Part shown: piece after piece, positions 39,045-53,249 of the stretch | Layout: every line of letters begins with the position of its first letter | Position numbering within the stretch: position 1 is the first letter of the stretch | Source: Chrysomallon squamiferum | Lineage: Eukaryota; Mollusca; Gastropoda; Neomphalida; Peltospiridae | Length of the DNA: 64,000 bases | Direction of reading: 5' to 3' | NCBI GenBank assembly: GCA_012295275.1 | Contig: CM022679.1 | Span: forward strand, 9,283,169-9,347,168 | Notes under the pieces: generated by a model | What the model was told of the DNA's origin: nothing | What the model saw: the letters and a program-made list of their open reading frames with translations, nothing else | Databases searched by the model: none | Made by a program: the position numbers and the translations under genes

Positions 39045-42000
39045 ATTTCATCAGAACATTCAGTAAAAATGGGACACCAAACTTGAACACACTCCAAGGC
39101 ATTATGCAAATCTTCTGTGTAAAACTGAAGTGTCAATTTGTCTTTCTTCCTGTAACCGTGGTAACAGACTTGCTTTTTCAACATTGATTTTAAATTTTTT
39201 TTTAAAAGAAGTTTTGAGCAAATATTAATCTTATCAGAGAACCTGGGCCAGGAATCTTCACGACAGATGCACAATGAGATCTGAAAGGTTTTGAGAGAAA
39301 TTTTCTGTCTTGAAAAGCTGAAGAACTGATACACAATCAAAATCTATTTTTACAGTCTTTCTTTTTCTTTTAAAACATGACAACATAGTGTGTACAGACA
39401 AGCATTTTACCAGGAATGAAACTCATTCATTTCAAACAGTGAATAACTGGTTTTGCACTTCGTGTGCAAAACAAGTATTTGGCACGTAACTTTTCCTAAT
39501 TATTTTTGTCGTAAATTAATTAAAAATTATTTGGCAAGTTTTTGCCATTGTTTTTGTTAACTTTCCCTCCTCTTCTCTTCTCTTCTCTTCTCTTTTTACC
39601 ATTTTGGGCATTATCAGTTCAGACCATCCAGCTTTGAGTTGGTTGGTTGGTTGGCCCAGAATAATTAAATAATTTATATATAAATTTTTCTTTTTAATTT
39701 TTTTTTTATTAAACTATCTTCAAACCAGTTATTTTTCTTTGTAACTTTTTTCATTAAACTATCTTCAATCCAGTTGGTGAGAAGGTAATCAACAGGAATT
39801 ACAAACGGCTTGTATTTGGATGTTACTATTAATTTATATAAAATGCTTTTGGATAATTGATTTACCCAGGTGAGACAATTAAACCAAAACCAGTAAGTGA
39901 CCATTGATGGAGAGTCAAAACCAGACACATACACCAATAAACAAAGCCAGGACAAAACCATTTACAGTACAGTAACATAATTCTCTTCTCTTAAAATAAT
40001 GTTCCATCAAGACATTCCTAACAAAAGATGCAATCAGCCATAACTGGATAGCTGTTGGGTTTCTATTTCTTTTCATTTTTTTTTAGTTTTTTTAAAAGCT
40101 GATAAATAAATGTCTTCAAAATGTTATAGTGTTTGGATTGCATTCGATCAACTGCCTTCACTTAAACTGTGCCATGTATTATGAATCTAGCTCATTCTTT
40201 CAATGTTATGTAAATATTTATTTTATTTTTTAATGTTCTCTTGTGTATGTTGGCTTACATTGTGAATATTAATACAATTTCATTGTAACAAAAAAAAAAG
40301 GGGGGAAAAATCAATGGCATTGTTGACAGTTAATTTTACTGTAATTTTCATCAATTTAAAGGATTTAGGGATTATATTTTTTACTGAATAAAAAAAAAAT
40401 AATTTTACAGATATTAAAAATTCAAATACCTCGTCCATATTTTCCCAAAAAAAATATTTGTGGAGCATCATTTCTTTCTTTGATACTGCAGAAATGTCAA
40501 AACTATTAAAATACCTTTTTTTGTTTTATTTCTTCTCTTTTTTTTTTTCATTTTTTTTTTTTTCAATGCAGTTTAAATGCCAAAGATAAATGTTTAGATA
40601 ATGCTATTAACATCATTCAAATAATATATGTACATATACATATTAATATATGAACCATTACAAAGATAGATTTGAAAATGTAAACTTGTACATATTTTAT
40701 TTAAAGATTGCTAAAAGAAATTTTGCAAGATTTGGATGTGTTTATTTGATGTCAGTTTTAAATTACTCAATTTTGATTCTATTTAAAGCAGAGAAAAAAA
40801 GTTAGTAATTTATTTTTATCTTTCTTTCTTTTCTTTTTTTAAACTTATAAACTTTAATACTCACTTCAAACCCAGTTTAATAGGTTTTTTGAATGCTGCA
40901 GTTTTTGTGTAGCTGTATAAAAAGCTTGTATAATTTTTGGCAGTTTCATAGTACAACAACATTTAGTTATCTTGTTTTAAACACTGCTGAAAAAAAAAGT
41001 GTACAGCAGAAAACTGCATTTCACTAAACATCTACATTTCAGTTCCATTATTTCATGCGTATGTGACATGACATGTAACTTGGAATGCTGTTTAATGAAA
41101 GTTGATAGTCGTTCAGATTCTGCATTAATTAATAACATTTCTTACAGATGATCTGTGTAATATAACAATAAAAAACTTCATGTATTTGACAGATATCTTA
41201 CAAGTTGCTTGAAAGAATGTAAAATAAAAATAAATAAATCATTCATATTAATATATTTATATAACATCTTCAAGTACTAAACATTGATCTGTTCTGTTAA
41301 ACATTTTTTTTTTTTTTGTATTAATTGCAGATTCTTTAACATACTTGTTTTGGACATTGTTATATGGCTAAATTGCAATTCATACTAATTCCATTAACAT
41401 ATGAAAACTGATTTAATTCAGATTCACAGACAAGTAGGGACCATACGATGGCAGAAATGGTTACTGATAAGTCATTCAGTATAAATCTTAAAGAAAGTTT
41501 CTCAAGCTCAGCTAATATAGGCAAATAAAATAGATACGATATACAGTCAACATTTTTTTTAAAATAAAAATGGTAGCTACGCACATACACAGTATGAACA
41601 TAAAATTTAACAATTTTTTAGTGAAATTGTAAGGTTAGGTTTTTAATTTCTTCTGCTTTATTATTTTTTTAAGTGAATTCTGTAAATTGAAGGTTCATAT
41701 ATGGTTTACAGTCTGAAATGAACTGTACTGTAATAATATTTGAAGGATAATTAGTCTCAGAATTACATGTCATGGTGGACTAGTCAGAATTGCTGGGTTA
41801 TTTTCTTCTTTTTTTCTTTTTAATAAATGAGCACTTAGGATTTAAAAAATATATCTGTAGCAAGAATTAAGTCACTTGTCAGCACTAAAATCAGGCTAAA
41901 AGAATTGCATCTTCAATGCTGTTTTGATGAATTGTTTTTATTTTATATTTGTAGCAGAACTGGAAAGGGTCATCTTATTGTACTTAATTTTGAAATTGAT

Positions 42001-45000
42001 GAGAACATGAAGAGCTTCTGTTACTCAAATATAGTTGAACTATTTTAAATTTTCAGTCCGTATGTTTTAAGACAATGCAGATTAACATTCAGAATAAAAC
42101 AAATTCTGCTCTTATATTTTGTGCTGAAATAATGGTGAAGATATTTCATCCAACAAACATCAGAATATTTCATACGTTATTTTATGAAATAAACAGAATA
42201 TATTGTTTGTGTTAAAATATTTTAAAAAATAAAAACATTTGTGAAACAAAATTGCTTACCTTATTATTATTATTTTTTTAAATTGTTAATGTGGGAATAT
42301 ACTTTAGAAGAACAAAAAATCACAAAAAAAAAATAATAATAAATGAAAAGATGCCACATTTTATGAGAGGAAAAAATTATTTTGTTTATTTTTTAAAAAG
42401 ATCTGCTTTTTTATTATTATGTTTTGATTTTTGCTATTTAAGTTCTTAATGAAAACAAATGTAGATGTTAATTTCTTTTGTTGTTTTTTTCTGTGTACAA
42501 GTTAAAATTGAACAGTTGCAAATAACTAACAATTATTATTTTTTTTTTTTTTAAAGCTAAAAAAGCAACAAAAATAAAATGATTATTTTTTAATGCTTCA
42601 GTGTCATTGATTTAATCTTTTTAATATTTTAATCAGTCTTCTGTTGTCTTTAAAAAAAATGCTCAAATTACACAGTGGCTGCATTTATTTTTTACATGTA
42701 CATTTTAATGCAGTTAACAGTGAATTTTACACAGGTAATTATAATTATATAGGTAATTATCAATACACCTTTTTATTTTTTTTAAATTATTTCAAGTCTG
42801 AATTAACATTATTTAAGTTCATGCTATTGCATAGATTTGTATGTTCACTACTGGCCATAACAATAAATAATTATCTTAAAGATGAGCTACAAATTGAAGT
42901 ACTTGTTTGTTTATTTAATAAATATGGCAAAATTGATTTTGGAAGATTTTTTTTTTTTTTTTTTAATTGTCCATTTTCAGAATTGGAAGATTTTTTATTT
43001 CATACCAAGGTGGAATCTTAGGCAGGTTGGCAGGTATTTTAAATATATAAATTAGCTTTTCTGATGTACATTATCTATGAAGTAGTGGCATTTATTGCAT
43101 GGGCTATAGTGATGATGAGTAATGTTTATTTATTGCATTAAACTGTTGTATTTGCATTAATAAAGCCATAATTACAGGCTATTTCTGTTTTGTCCAAACT
43201 CATGCATGCTTTAAGTTAAATTTTGACAAAAATTCACTGAAGAGACGATCAAAATATAGTTTGGTTTTATCTTTATTATTTAAAAAAAAAAAATTCATAA
43301 ATATTATTTCATGAGGTAGACAAAGTTTAAACAACACAGAATACTTTCAAGGATTAAAAAACAAAGTACCAAGTATTTCAGTTTTCAGAGACAGCATAGT
43401 ATCTTGTTCCATCAACAGCAAGAGATGTTTATATACAAAAATATTAATAAATAATAACATCCAAAACTATTTTGGAATTTATAATGGAGAAAAGTGTATT
43501 ATAATTAAAGCAAAATAAACAAAAATTAAATCCAATGATATTTCCAATCTGTGAAATGAAGTTGCACTACTGCTTAAAGCTTAAATTTTAAAAATAAAAA
43601 ATAAGATCCTTGATGATGCACTAAAGTAATATACAGTGTATTAAACTGGAATCTGTAAAATGTGTTTTTCAATAATGGTTTTGACTGCAACATATTAGTT
43701 TATAACTGACAAGAAGACGTAATTTATTTTATAACTTGAACTAATTTTTGATGTAGTTACCTATCGTACATAATACAATCACAGACATTACTGTTAATGA
43801 GAGAAAAAGTGCTGCTGATATGCAATTGGTGACTTTCATTTAGCAATAACCAATAACAAAATACACTGCATTCCAATTGCAGCTGAGTGCAGTTCTTATT
43901 AATGTCAAAGTATCAGTAATATTTTCAAAGCAACTCTCCCAATCTGGATATCTTCTAATGAAATTTGTTAAACGGATGTTTTTATTTGGTGATAATACAT
44001 TCCTTATAATGATAAAGGTTTTATTCTGCATCTGACATGGAATCCTGTAAATAAGTGTAAAAGATAAGTGTTATCACACTGTGTATAGTTCGTATTTTCA
44101 AATTGGATAAGTCAACTGGCAGGCTTGTATGAATATACCTAAATAAAAAAATATATATTTTAAAAAAACCTTTAATCCAGTTGCATATAATGTAGTTCAA
44201 AGTGACAACTTTATTTTACTTAAATTTGAGTGCTGCTACTTTTTTAAAAAGCTGTTTGATTATAAAGAGAACACTTAATTGACAGCTAAAGTAAGAGATC
44301 AACAATGTACACAAAAACACAGTGTATGCTTAAGCCAGAGCACTGGGTAGGAGACAAGCTACAGTTATAATAAGAAACTAAACACAGACAATTTATACTT
44401 TTTAATTTTGAATTTATCTTTACAGGCAACACACAAAATAACAGAACATAAATTTCTCAAAACATTATGTACAGTTTATCACAGACAGCAACTACTCCAA
44501 CCATGTGAATTTAAAGCCAGAAAACAAGTAGATTTGGATGATAATGCTACTTGCTGGCAAAATGGAACAAAATGCCTGAAGAATTAAAATAATTATGCTT
44601 CATTTAAAAAAAAAAAAAAAAAAAAATTAAAAACTATTAGTGTATATAAATATATGTAGTAAAGCAATAATAAATTTTGCATTTGTATGTATTTCGATCT
44701 AAAACAACGAAGTATTATTACTGTAGATTACTGTACTAATTTAAAAGGAATGTATGGGTTACCACATTTGGCACAGTTTGGTCATTGCCGATTTAAGTTA
44801 TTAAAATGTTTCATAACATAAAAGCAACTTCCAAATCTGTCTTTCACCCTTCAGTGACCTACTAATCACAACATGTTAAGGACTTTGACAACACATGGAC
44901 CAAGTGATTCACTCATTCTCCCATCACTTACTGCATGGATCAACCATAAATCAGTCTCACAAAACTCGGTGGTCCAGTGCTTCAAATCCTCCATACCCAA

Positions 45001-45779
45001 ATTAATCATGTTAAATACCAACTCAGAGAAGGAATTTTAAGTTAATGTTGAAATTCACTGTCAGGTTTCATGATTAGCAAAAATACTATTAAAGTATACC
45101 ATGGGAGTACGAATGAATTGTCTAGAACCATTTTTTTTTTCTTATAAATTATTATTATATTTGGCTTTAGTGATTTATAATCATTAATAACAAATTATGA
45201 CAATGGAATAATACTGTTATAAAATATTTGAATGCCTCCATTTGACTCTTTACAACTAGTAAAATGCTGGAAGAAACCAGAACAAAGTGGTTCATCCTGT
45301 ACATGATGATGTCACAGCTAGAGAAAAATAGCAGCATTCAGATATTTCTAAATTGTACTTTTTCGTTGTTATACTTTATTAAAAATTAAAATTAAATTGC
45401 AAAAAACAACAATTTGGAAATGAATTTAGACTCTTTCTTATTATCAACATGGCTATAAAAGTTACCTGACTGAGTAAAAAGCTGATGCAAGTGCAACCTG
45501 CAATGCTTTAAAGATCTGTAATATATGTTCTCTTTTTTTCTCACTGTCCTGGGTGATTTTTTTGGCGGGGGGGCGGGGTTATAACACTTTTTAAATAGGA
45601 TATGGAGAAATTACATCACCGCGTTAACATGTTGTGACTAGTTTTATATATATATATATATATATTAAAAACTTATTTTATTCTACATTTTATTAAAATA
45701 CTAAAGGAAATGTAAAGCAGTTAATGGTATTTTTCAATCACATACATGAAGTGTGAATAAATCAGCACTGTTGAAAGAA
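39045..45779. other. convergent 3' region of GSPT1 and CANT1
   Basis: About 6.7 kb lies between two converging stop codons and should hold both 3' UTRs. AATAAA hexamers are many (for example near 41169 and 43160), so neither end can be fixed. Simple sequence includes TCTCT pentamers at about 39572-39592, T runs, and TA repeats at about 45646. No coding exon was recognised on either strand. Confidence 0.5.
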
Positions 45780-47787
45780 TTAAATGAATTCAATTCCTTC
45801 ATATTTCACATTTCCTATTATTTTTTCAGACATGATAATCTCTCCGTCAATGGTGAAGGCTAACATGTAAGTTGCAATCTTCCCATTAATCTCTTCGGAT
45901 TTCAGTGCAATTATAACAGTATCCTCAGTTCCAGGCACAAATTTAAAGGATGAAAAACCCCTTGTTGGATATGTCAACCCCACATGGGTGACCTGAATAT
46001 CACTGAAAAATTTGTCTGCTGTAATTAGGAGATTGGTCCCATGCTTTTCATCAGAAACTTCGTCATATTTCTGTGAACTAGCACGACGAGGAAGAAAAAA
46101 CCACTTTTGATGAATGTCACTCCAAACTGCAGATTCATGTATCATATATCCTAGAAAAAAAAAAAAAAAAAAATAAAATAATAAAAATAATAATAATAAT
46201 AATAAATAAATAATAAAATAATAATAATTTTAATATTTGATTATTTTAAATGATGATTTCAACAAAAACACATAATTATTTATAAACTGATTATATATCT
46301 TTCATTTGCATAAAAAAACAAAAAAATAAAAATAAAAATAAAGTAATCTAAAACATAATCTAACTGCTGGGTGTATGGCACTGACAAATTAAGTGATGGA
46401 TTATAACCACTTTTTTTGGAAGCCTTTCAACATAGCCTAAGATGATATAACCAATGCAGTCTATGAGTTCGTGCAGCAAACAGTATATCAAAATTATAAT
46501 GTAAACTGGTGAAAGCTCATTATTGTCTCATACCTGGCAAAAGAGTTCCTGTTTTCTTCCTGAGAGCATTGTATTTTTCATGCCAGTCGTAATGGCGAAC
46601 ATCGCCATTTTGTCCAACTGATTTGACCCACTGAGGGTCAAAATTGACCACTTCACCTGTTGCTGTTGTCCATTCCTTACCCAAACCTCCAACATATAAC
46701 CTCTGTTCCTTCACTGTGGCCCATTCACATTTAAAACCTACAACAGAAAGTTTTTGTTATTGTTGGCATTTTCTGTGTGCTATTAAATTATTATTATTAT
46801 TATTATATATACATACATACTTGTTGTGTATCACATATTAATTTTATGTAATATAGACATTCCTCACATTATGCAAAATCCTGCAGATGTCACAATATAC
46901 GACGGAGTACTTGTGTGTCACAAATACATAACAGTATAATGAATATTAAAGTTTTTTAATTTAAAAAAATAAGCCAGAATTTCCAATGATTTGTCTTTGG
47001 AAAATATCCATTTCTTATTTAAGAAAATATTTCACTGAACATTTTAGTCATCTATTTTTGGTATATTTCACATATTTAACGGAGCAAATATTTACCCAAA
47101 TGTTTGGAAACTTGAATGAATCATAAAATGATGCAATTTAGATACAAACCTTTACTTCTTTGTCCATTGCCATCCGATAGAATTACCCATGGAATTACAT
47201 GATTGTTGAAAATTTCATAAATTACACCTGTCCTATCGTCAAATGAATATAATTTACCATTAAAACACAACTAGTTCTGATAATTCCATTCCTCTTCCAC
47301 CATGAGAATAAGATGAGCTAAGCACAATTGGTTGTTCCAAATTAACAACTATTTTCTTATAATCATCAGATATTGTGAGATTTCCTGTCCTGAAATAACT
47401 GATCCATGTATATTTCTTTTCTCTACTTTTGGAATTTGTGTCTAGATCTGTAATAAGTCCAATTTTGTACGTGTAACCTCCCTTAACTTTTATGGGTTTC
47501 GTTAGTGGATAGGTATTGTTGTAGGGTACACTCAATAACAGATGTGTGTAATCTAGTATATTACTGCATGGTATACTCGACGATTTTGGTATAAACATAA
47601 TGAATAAAATAAGTACAGCCCCTGTAAATAAAGCCATGTAAAATATAGTTCTTGTTTTCAAATGTAATTTGGCATTGCCCACTCTGTATGGAGTTGGACG
47701 ACGAATAGCTTTCATCCATTCTTGTACAGACGACGGATAACTAGCTGATATCATATCTAGTCCCTCTTCATCAGATGATAAACTCAT
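45780..47787 (-). CDS. CANT1: soluble calcium-activated nucleotidase 1 (apyrase), with a 1-nt frameshift
   Basis: CANT1 is a Golgi/ER type II membrane or secreted Ca2+-dependent nucleotidase acting on UDP, GDP and UTP; in vertebrates it supports proteoglycan synthesis. Three exons: 47787-47150, 46737-46534, 46150-45780. The start at 47787 is followed by a cytosolic tail and one membrane segment (about residues 48-66). Family landmarks of the five-blade propeller are clear: [76 protein letters not shown] and the conserved C-terminus VKYEGIEFI. One odd feature: after SELVVF an extra T in a T-run (AAAA at 47262-47265 on the plus strand) creates TTT TAA and shifts the frame. Removing one base gives a full 403-residue protein (human 401). 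All other exons and sites are intact, so an assembly or allele indel is likeliest. Confidence 0.92.
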
Positions 47788-48143
47788 TGAGGATGGTTTC
47801 AGGAAAAAATACTTCTAATAAAACCATGACAGGTACCCAAGAACAGCCGACTAACGTTGCTGCTAGCCGACCAAACGTTACCTTCGTGTACTAGTAGCCA
47901 TTTTGAAATTTACATTTCCGCACAAAATGTATACGTTGAATTAATTTCAAATGTAATTTTAATTTATATAGAATATATTATATAAAAGCTAAAATATAAT
48001 ATATGTAAAATTCTGAAGTTGTTGTTTTTATAAAACAAAATAAAAACCTTATTTTCTGCGTTCCAACAAGAAAATGATTTCCGGTAAACCTTGTTATCGT
48101 ATACACGTGTTGTCTTAATTTTTTAACTTTTATTAAATTTGTA
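47788..48143. promoter_or_regulatory. 356-bp bidirectional promoter region, CANT1/RSL1D1
   Basis: The two start codons face away from each other with only 356 bases between them. The region includes GCCATTTTG at about 47898, the reverse complement of a YY1-type motif, on the CANT1 side. No TATA box is evident near CANT1. This is a compact shared promoter by position; activity is inferred. Confidence 0.55.
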
Positions 48144-51100
48144 ATGGATGGCAAAGTGACCGAGATTAAACTCTCAAAAGAACAGGTTATATTTTTTGCC
48201 TCTAAAAATAGATTTTTTATTGATATTATCGAAGTTTTTCAGAGTTTTTAGTGTATAGTTAGCCGTTAGTGTTAGTAATCTGCTATTCATAATATGATAA
48301 TTAAGTTTATTCAATAAATATAAACTATAAACATTATTGTCGTACTGATTATCATTTTATTGTAGATGCGTAAATCGTAAACACTTTTTGTCAGAGTTTT
48401 TTGTTAATGTTCTTTGATTTCAATGTTGGTGGTTTAGGTGGATGTTCCACCCAATACCACAAAGAAATTCTGCCAATTTACAACTAGATATTTTGATTCA
48501 TTTCCACCACAACTTTGTTAAACATACTCCTGATACTAAAGCAAGCTGGAGAATATATAGGGAAACCCAGTTTAACCTGGTACATTTTATAAATCATTTA
48601 CAGTAGGAAGCCCTTAGTTTAAATCTATCCTAATCAGTAAGCTAGACCTAATCCTGCCTAATTGATCCTAATTAATAAGTGTAACAAGTCACCACCCCTG
48701 CACAACATGAAGCCTCTTTCTTTAATCTAGCATAACCAATAAACTTAACAATTACCCCATGCATACTATGATGCCACATTCAATAATCTGCAAACACATA
48801 CATTTTCTGAATTTTTTCCAGCCAACGCTTTAAGAACAAAAAGATATATACTGTTCAAAATACATTGACTTAGATAGTTCATAACAAATTAAACTTAAGA
48901 AGGAAAAACATTCTACAAACATTTAATTTGTTAATTCATCAGATTTTAAGCAGTCTAATAATAATAATATATAGTTTAAATTTGTAGCATTCTTGTATTA
49001 CATTTCCAGGTTATCAAAGCAGTAGAGGCCTTGCGAGCATTAATAAAACGAAGACAGAAGAAAAAGAAACTACTTGATGATCCTGAAAAAATTGTACTAC
49101 AATTATGTTTCATGAAAATACCACAAACAAAAAATATTACCATAAAACTGTAAGTACTGTCAACATAGGCAGTTAGATAGTGTAATGATCAATATCTTTG
49201 AATCATTTCAGAACATGCAGCAGTTAAACTGGATTACACATAATGCAATCTGGCAAAATAACAGTAACATTTAATAGGTTTGGATTTTTTGGATGTGTTT
49301 TTTTTTTTTTGCCAATTTGTAAATACAAAATAAACATAATTTGGAGGGGAAAAATTTACATGTAATAGTATTAAATACAATCTGTTATTAGCAGCTGTGG
49401 ATAACAAATAGGTACTAAATCTGCAGTGGACCCTGCAGGAATATCCAGCATCAGAAAATTAGCTTGTTACCAGTTTAATTATGTTCTGACATTTACACCT
49501 GGAATTTTAATTTTAATATGACAAATAATTCCTGGGGGTTTTTTTGTGATATAATTAAAATAATAACATATTTTTCTTTATTTTTATGTTTTATGTTTTA
49601 AAATTATAATTACTGTTTTATAAATTATTTGGTGTAGATTTTAAATCATGATAATTACAACTCTGTCTTGCATGTTTTTTTTTTGGTTGTTGTTGTTGTG
49701 ACAAGAAGTCAGTTAATTTTTTATGTTTCAGAGGCATAAATTATTATTAAAAATACAACATTTTCAAGCTTTAAGCAGTAATTTTGTATGTTTTGTAGGA
49801 ATGTTCCACACCCAATAGCACAAGATAACATTGATGTGTGTTTGTTTGTCAAAGATCTAGACAAAACCTCTCGAGATTATGAACCAACAGAGAGACATTT
49901 CAAGGAATTGCTCAGCAAAAATAATGTGACTTGCATAACAAAGGTAGGTATTTAAATAGGAGATTTAGATAAATGCACTATCATGTTTTGGATTATGTTT
50001 GAGGAAATGGGGATTTGAGAAAAATAATTATCTAGCCCATAAAAAATTGTAATGCTATGTAGTGAATGTTCCATTACTTATCATATCATTATTGTTTCAG
50101 ATGAAAATTATACTAATTCAGCAGACCGTTTAAACATATGGAATATGTATTTTTATTTTTTCTTCATTTTCTTATAGGTAATTCCTTTGAAATCACTGAA
50201 GTTAGAATACAAGCCTTTTGAAATAAAAAGGAATCTTTCCAACATGTACGATTTGTATTTAGCAGATGATAGAATAATTCGACTGTTGCCAACATTTCTA
50301 GGCAAAGCCTTCTATGGAAGAAAACGGTAGTTATAAATTGTGATTTTTTTTCCAGTCAAAAGATTTATTTATTCATGTATTACCTGTTATTTTCTATTTA
50401 ATTTATTGGATTTTTATTTTTCCTTTTTTATATCCCATTATTCATAAAGTAAGTCTTATGTAATTTTATTTCTGAAAGTTCAGGAATTTAGTAAATTTTC
50501 GAGAATTATGTCACAAGTTATCAGCTGTTTAATAATGTAGTGTATGGCATTAATATTGTCAGAAATAGTGTTATTTGTTATTATTTTTTTTAAATATACA
50601 TTATACTTTTGCTACTGATGATTCAAAATAATTTTTTTATAATTAAATAATCTTAAAATGCTATATTTATAGAATGTTTCATTTGATTTTCTTAATATTT
50701 TTTTAATATTTTTTTAATTGTTTTTTACTCTTCTATTCTAAGGATTCCAGTACAGGTAAATCTGAAAGCCAAAGATCTAAAAAATGAAATTGACAAAGCT
50801 GTAAACAATTCCAGATGTTACATCACTGGCAAGGGATCGTCATGGTAATGTACTAAAAAAACAACAACATGATAATACAGTTTCAGATGATATACTCCAG
50901 AAATAAAATGCATTTTTAAGAATTTGTATTTTGAAATGAATGTTAAAATGTCTGAAATTTTATGTAAAAACATTTTTGAGGTATAATAATGATCATTTTG
51001 GAATAGAATGAAGAAACTGACGAAATGTTTAACATCTGAAACATCATGGTTTTTTCTGTGGTATTTTTCCAGTATTAAACTAAAAATAGTTTAATGAAAA

Positions 51101-52274
51101 GATGAAGGAAAACATCTACGTTTTTTATACTCTCTTTACAAAATTATGCCATTAAAAATAATTGAGTTTGTTTTGTAATTTATATATTTATTTAATGTGA
51201 TTACATTATTGGCTCTTATCTTAACTTATTCTTTGTATTTTTTTTCCTATCAGTATGGCTACTGTTGCTCACTCAGGAATGACGACAGAAGAAATTGCTG
51301 AAAACATAATAGCTTCTGCTGATCAGCTGTCACAAAAAATTCCTGGTGGTCCTAACAATGTCAAACTGTTAGTTATCAAAACACTTCTGTCTCCTAGTGT
51401 GACAATTTATGCAGCAATTGGTAAGTTATCAGCAAAGTTTTCTTTTTCTTCACACATATTCAGTGCTGAAATTTTGTTTTTAAAAACAAGAAATTACTAA
51501 TGCTGATCCTAAATTCTTTAATTTATCAGCACAAGTGTGCACAGTATTTTAACATTGTGATTTCAACTATTGGTGATTTAACAAATGGTTTTGTTCTTTC
51601 TTCCATTTCATGACATTTTTTGATGGTATTGATGTAAACTCTTTTAATTTATCACATAAAAATTGTAAAGAAACTTTAACTCTATAGTGGTAATTAAATG
51701 CCCATGCTGACCACCTCTCTATAATAAAAAAAACAAAAATAACAACAAAGGCACCTAAAATACATTGCAGCTTTTTATGCCTCATACTATTTTAGGTTTT
51801 TTATAGATTGATATCATTTCTCATTATAAAAACATTCAAATTGTAAGTCAGCTATTGTTTTACACTGTCACCAACACCTCATTTTGCACTGTTATCAGTA
51901 CTTAAAAACTTTTTTCCATTTTGTTAGGTTCACCAGTTGATGTAACTCTGCCTGAAATAGAACACACAAAGAACAAAGATACCATTGGACCAGAAGAAAT
52001 AACAACTTTGGTTGGTGCGAAAGTCAAAGTAACATCAGATGGCAAAGTGTTTATCATCAAAAAAAGACATTCAAGAAAGAGAAAAGCAGATCCTGCAACC
52101 TCAGAAAAATCAGATAATTCAGATGAGGATGCATCATTAATTAGAAAGTCAGATGTTAAAAAACTGAAGAAACCCAAAACCAGTAAACAGCTGTCAAGCT
52201 CAAAAAAAACTGGAATTTCTGTAAAATATTCATCAAAGAAGAAATCTCGCCCAGTTAAGAAACCAAAAAATTAA
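48144..52274 (+). CDS. RSL1D1: ribosomal L1 domain-containing protein 1
   Basis: RSL1D1 is a nucleolar protein with an L1-type RNA-binding fold, linked to ribosome biogenesis and growth control. Seven exons: 48144-48185, 49010-49149, 49799-49943, 50178-50326, 50743-50844, 51254-51420, 51928-52274. They join in consistent phase to 363 residues (human about 490). The first exon is only 14 codons (MDGKVTEIKLSKEQ). The L1 domain follows with VEALRALIKRR, VCLFVKDLDK, YDLYLADDRIIRLLPTFLGK and FYGRKR. The end of the domain is GMTTEEIAENIIAS and NVKLLVIKTLLSPSVTIY. The last exon encodes a Lys/Ser-rich basic tail ending PVKKPKN, typical of nucleolar localisation. The first donor (CAG|GTTATA) is weak. 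Divergent with CANT1, convergent with ANKRD40. Confidence 0.93.
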
Positions 52275-52317
52275 AAAACTGGAGTCATTAATTTCAATTT
52301 GAAATGTTTTGCTTTTC

Positions 52318-52323
52318 AATAAA
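52318..52323 (+). terminator. RSL1D1: poly(A) signal of RSL1D1
   Basis: An AATAAA hexamer lies 44 nt after the RSL1D1 stop codon and is followed by a T/GT-rich tract (TTTCTGTTGTTGG), the expected downstream element. A very short 3' UTR is implied. Confidence 0.65.
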
Positions 52324-53249
52324 ACCATTCAGAATGTTAGTAATAATATTTCTGTTGTTGGTTTGAATGCTGTGAGAAAGTATTGTTTATTTTTTTTTTC
52401 TTCTTTAAATTCAGAACCTTATTGAAGCAAAGATGATCTTGTTTTATAGAGCTAAGATCCTTCACAGTCAGTGAAGTACAGTTGCATAATATTTAAATGA
52501 AACAGTTCATAATGATTTTTATAATTTATTACAGTTATTTTACAATAATACAATTTATAGACAACAATACAAATATAAAATCTATAAATTGAAAAAATAT
52601 GATATGAAAAATGAAAAAGTGTAAGATAAAAAAAGATACACTTCAGTTAGAATAAATCCAAAATAACATGATCATGTTTCCAAGCTTCAAGCAAATGATA
52701 ATACTGTTTAACAATAAGGCAGATATTTTTTTTTCATGATTTGGAATTGTCACTTTTCCTTGACAAAAGCTGAATAAAAGCAGATTACACAATTAAAATA
52801 TCCCACAGTGTATATGGTGTGTCAGATACCAACAATAACAACAATATAAATATAAAATTCCATCAAAGTACCCAAATTTTATACAGCAAATGTGTATGAA
52901 ATTTACTAAATGCTCTTTACTGTTGTATTGATCAAGAATTATTAAATCTTTAAAGCTCTTGCAACCAACATCATTTTTTTTTATCATCCATCATTTTAAT
53001 CTCTATGTGCATTACAAGTATTAATGAATGTTTTTATTACTAATAAACCATTTTGAGTATTTAAATCGTATCTCCAAAACTGGATTTCAGATAAAAGGAT
53101 AATCAATATATATATCTACTCTGCCTAAATCATGATCAACATGCATATTTTGGGATAAATTAAGTATTCCAATTTTCTTGGCAAAGTTTCCCAAAAATAC
53201 ACAAAACTTGCACCTCCTCAACAAGTGAATTTAATTTTTTTTTCTTTTT
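52324..53249. other. convergent region between RSL1D1 and ANKRD40
   Basis: About 0.9 kb with no coding exon. It should hold the 3' UTR of ANKRD40; TTTATT (AATAAA on the minus strand) occurs near 53033. Nothing else is recognisable. Confidence 0.5.

Noticed and set aside
43085-43170. GTGATGATGAG near 43110 as a further C/D snoRNA
   Set aside because: No D box or terminal stem at a suitable distance, and it is not in an intron of a recognised gene.
47260-47270. CANT1 as a pseudogene
   Set aside because: All three exons, splice sites and conserved motifs are intact apart from one base in a T-run; an indel error or allele explains this better.
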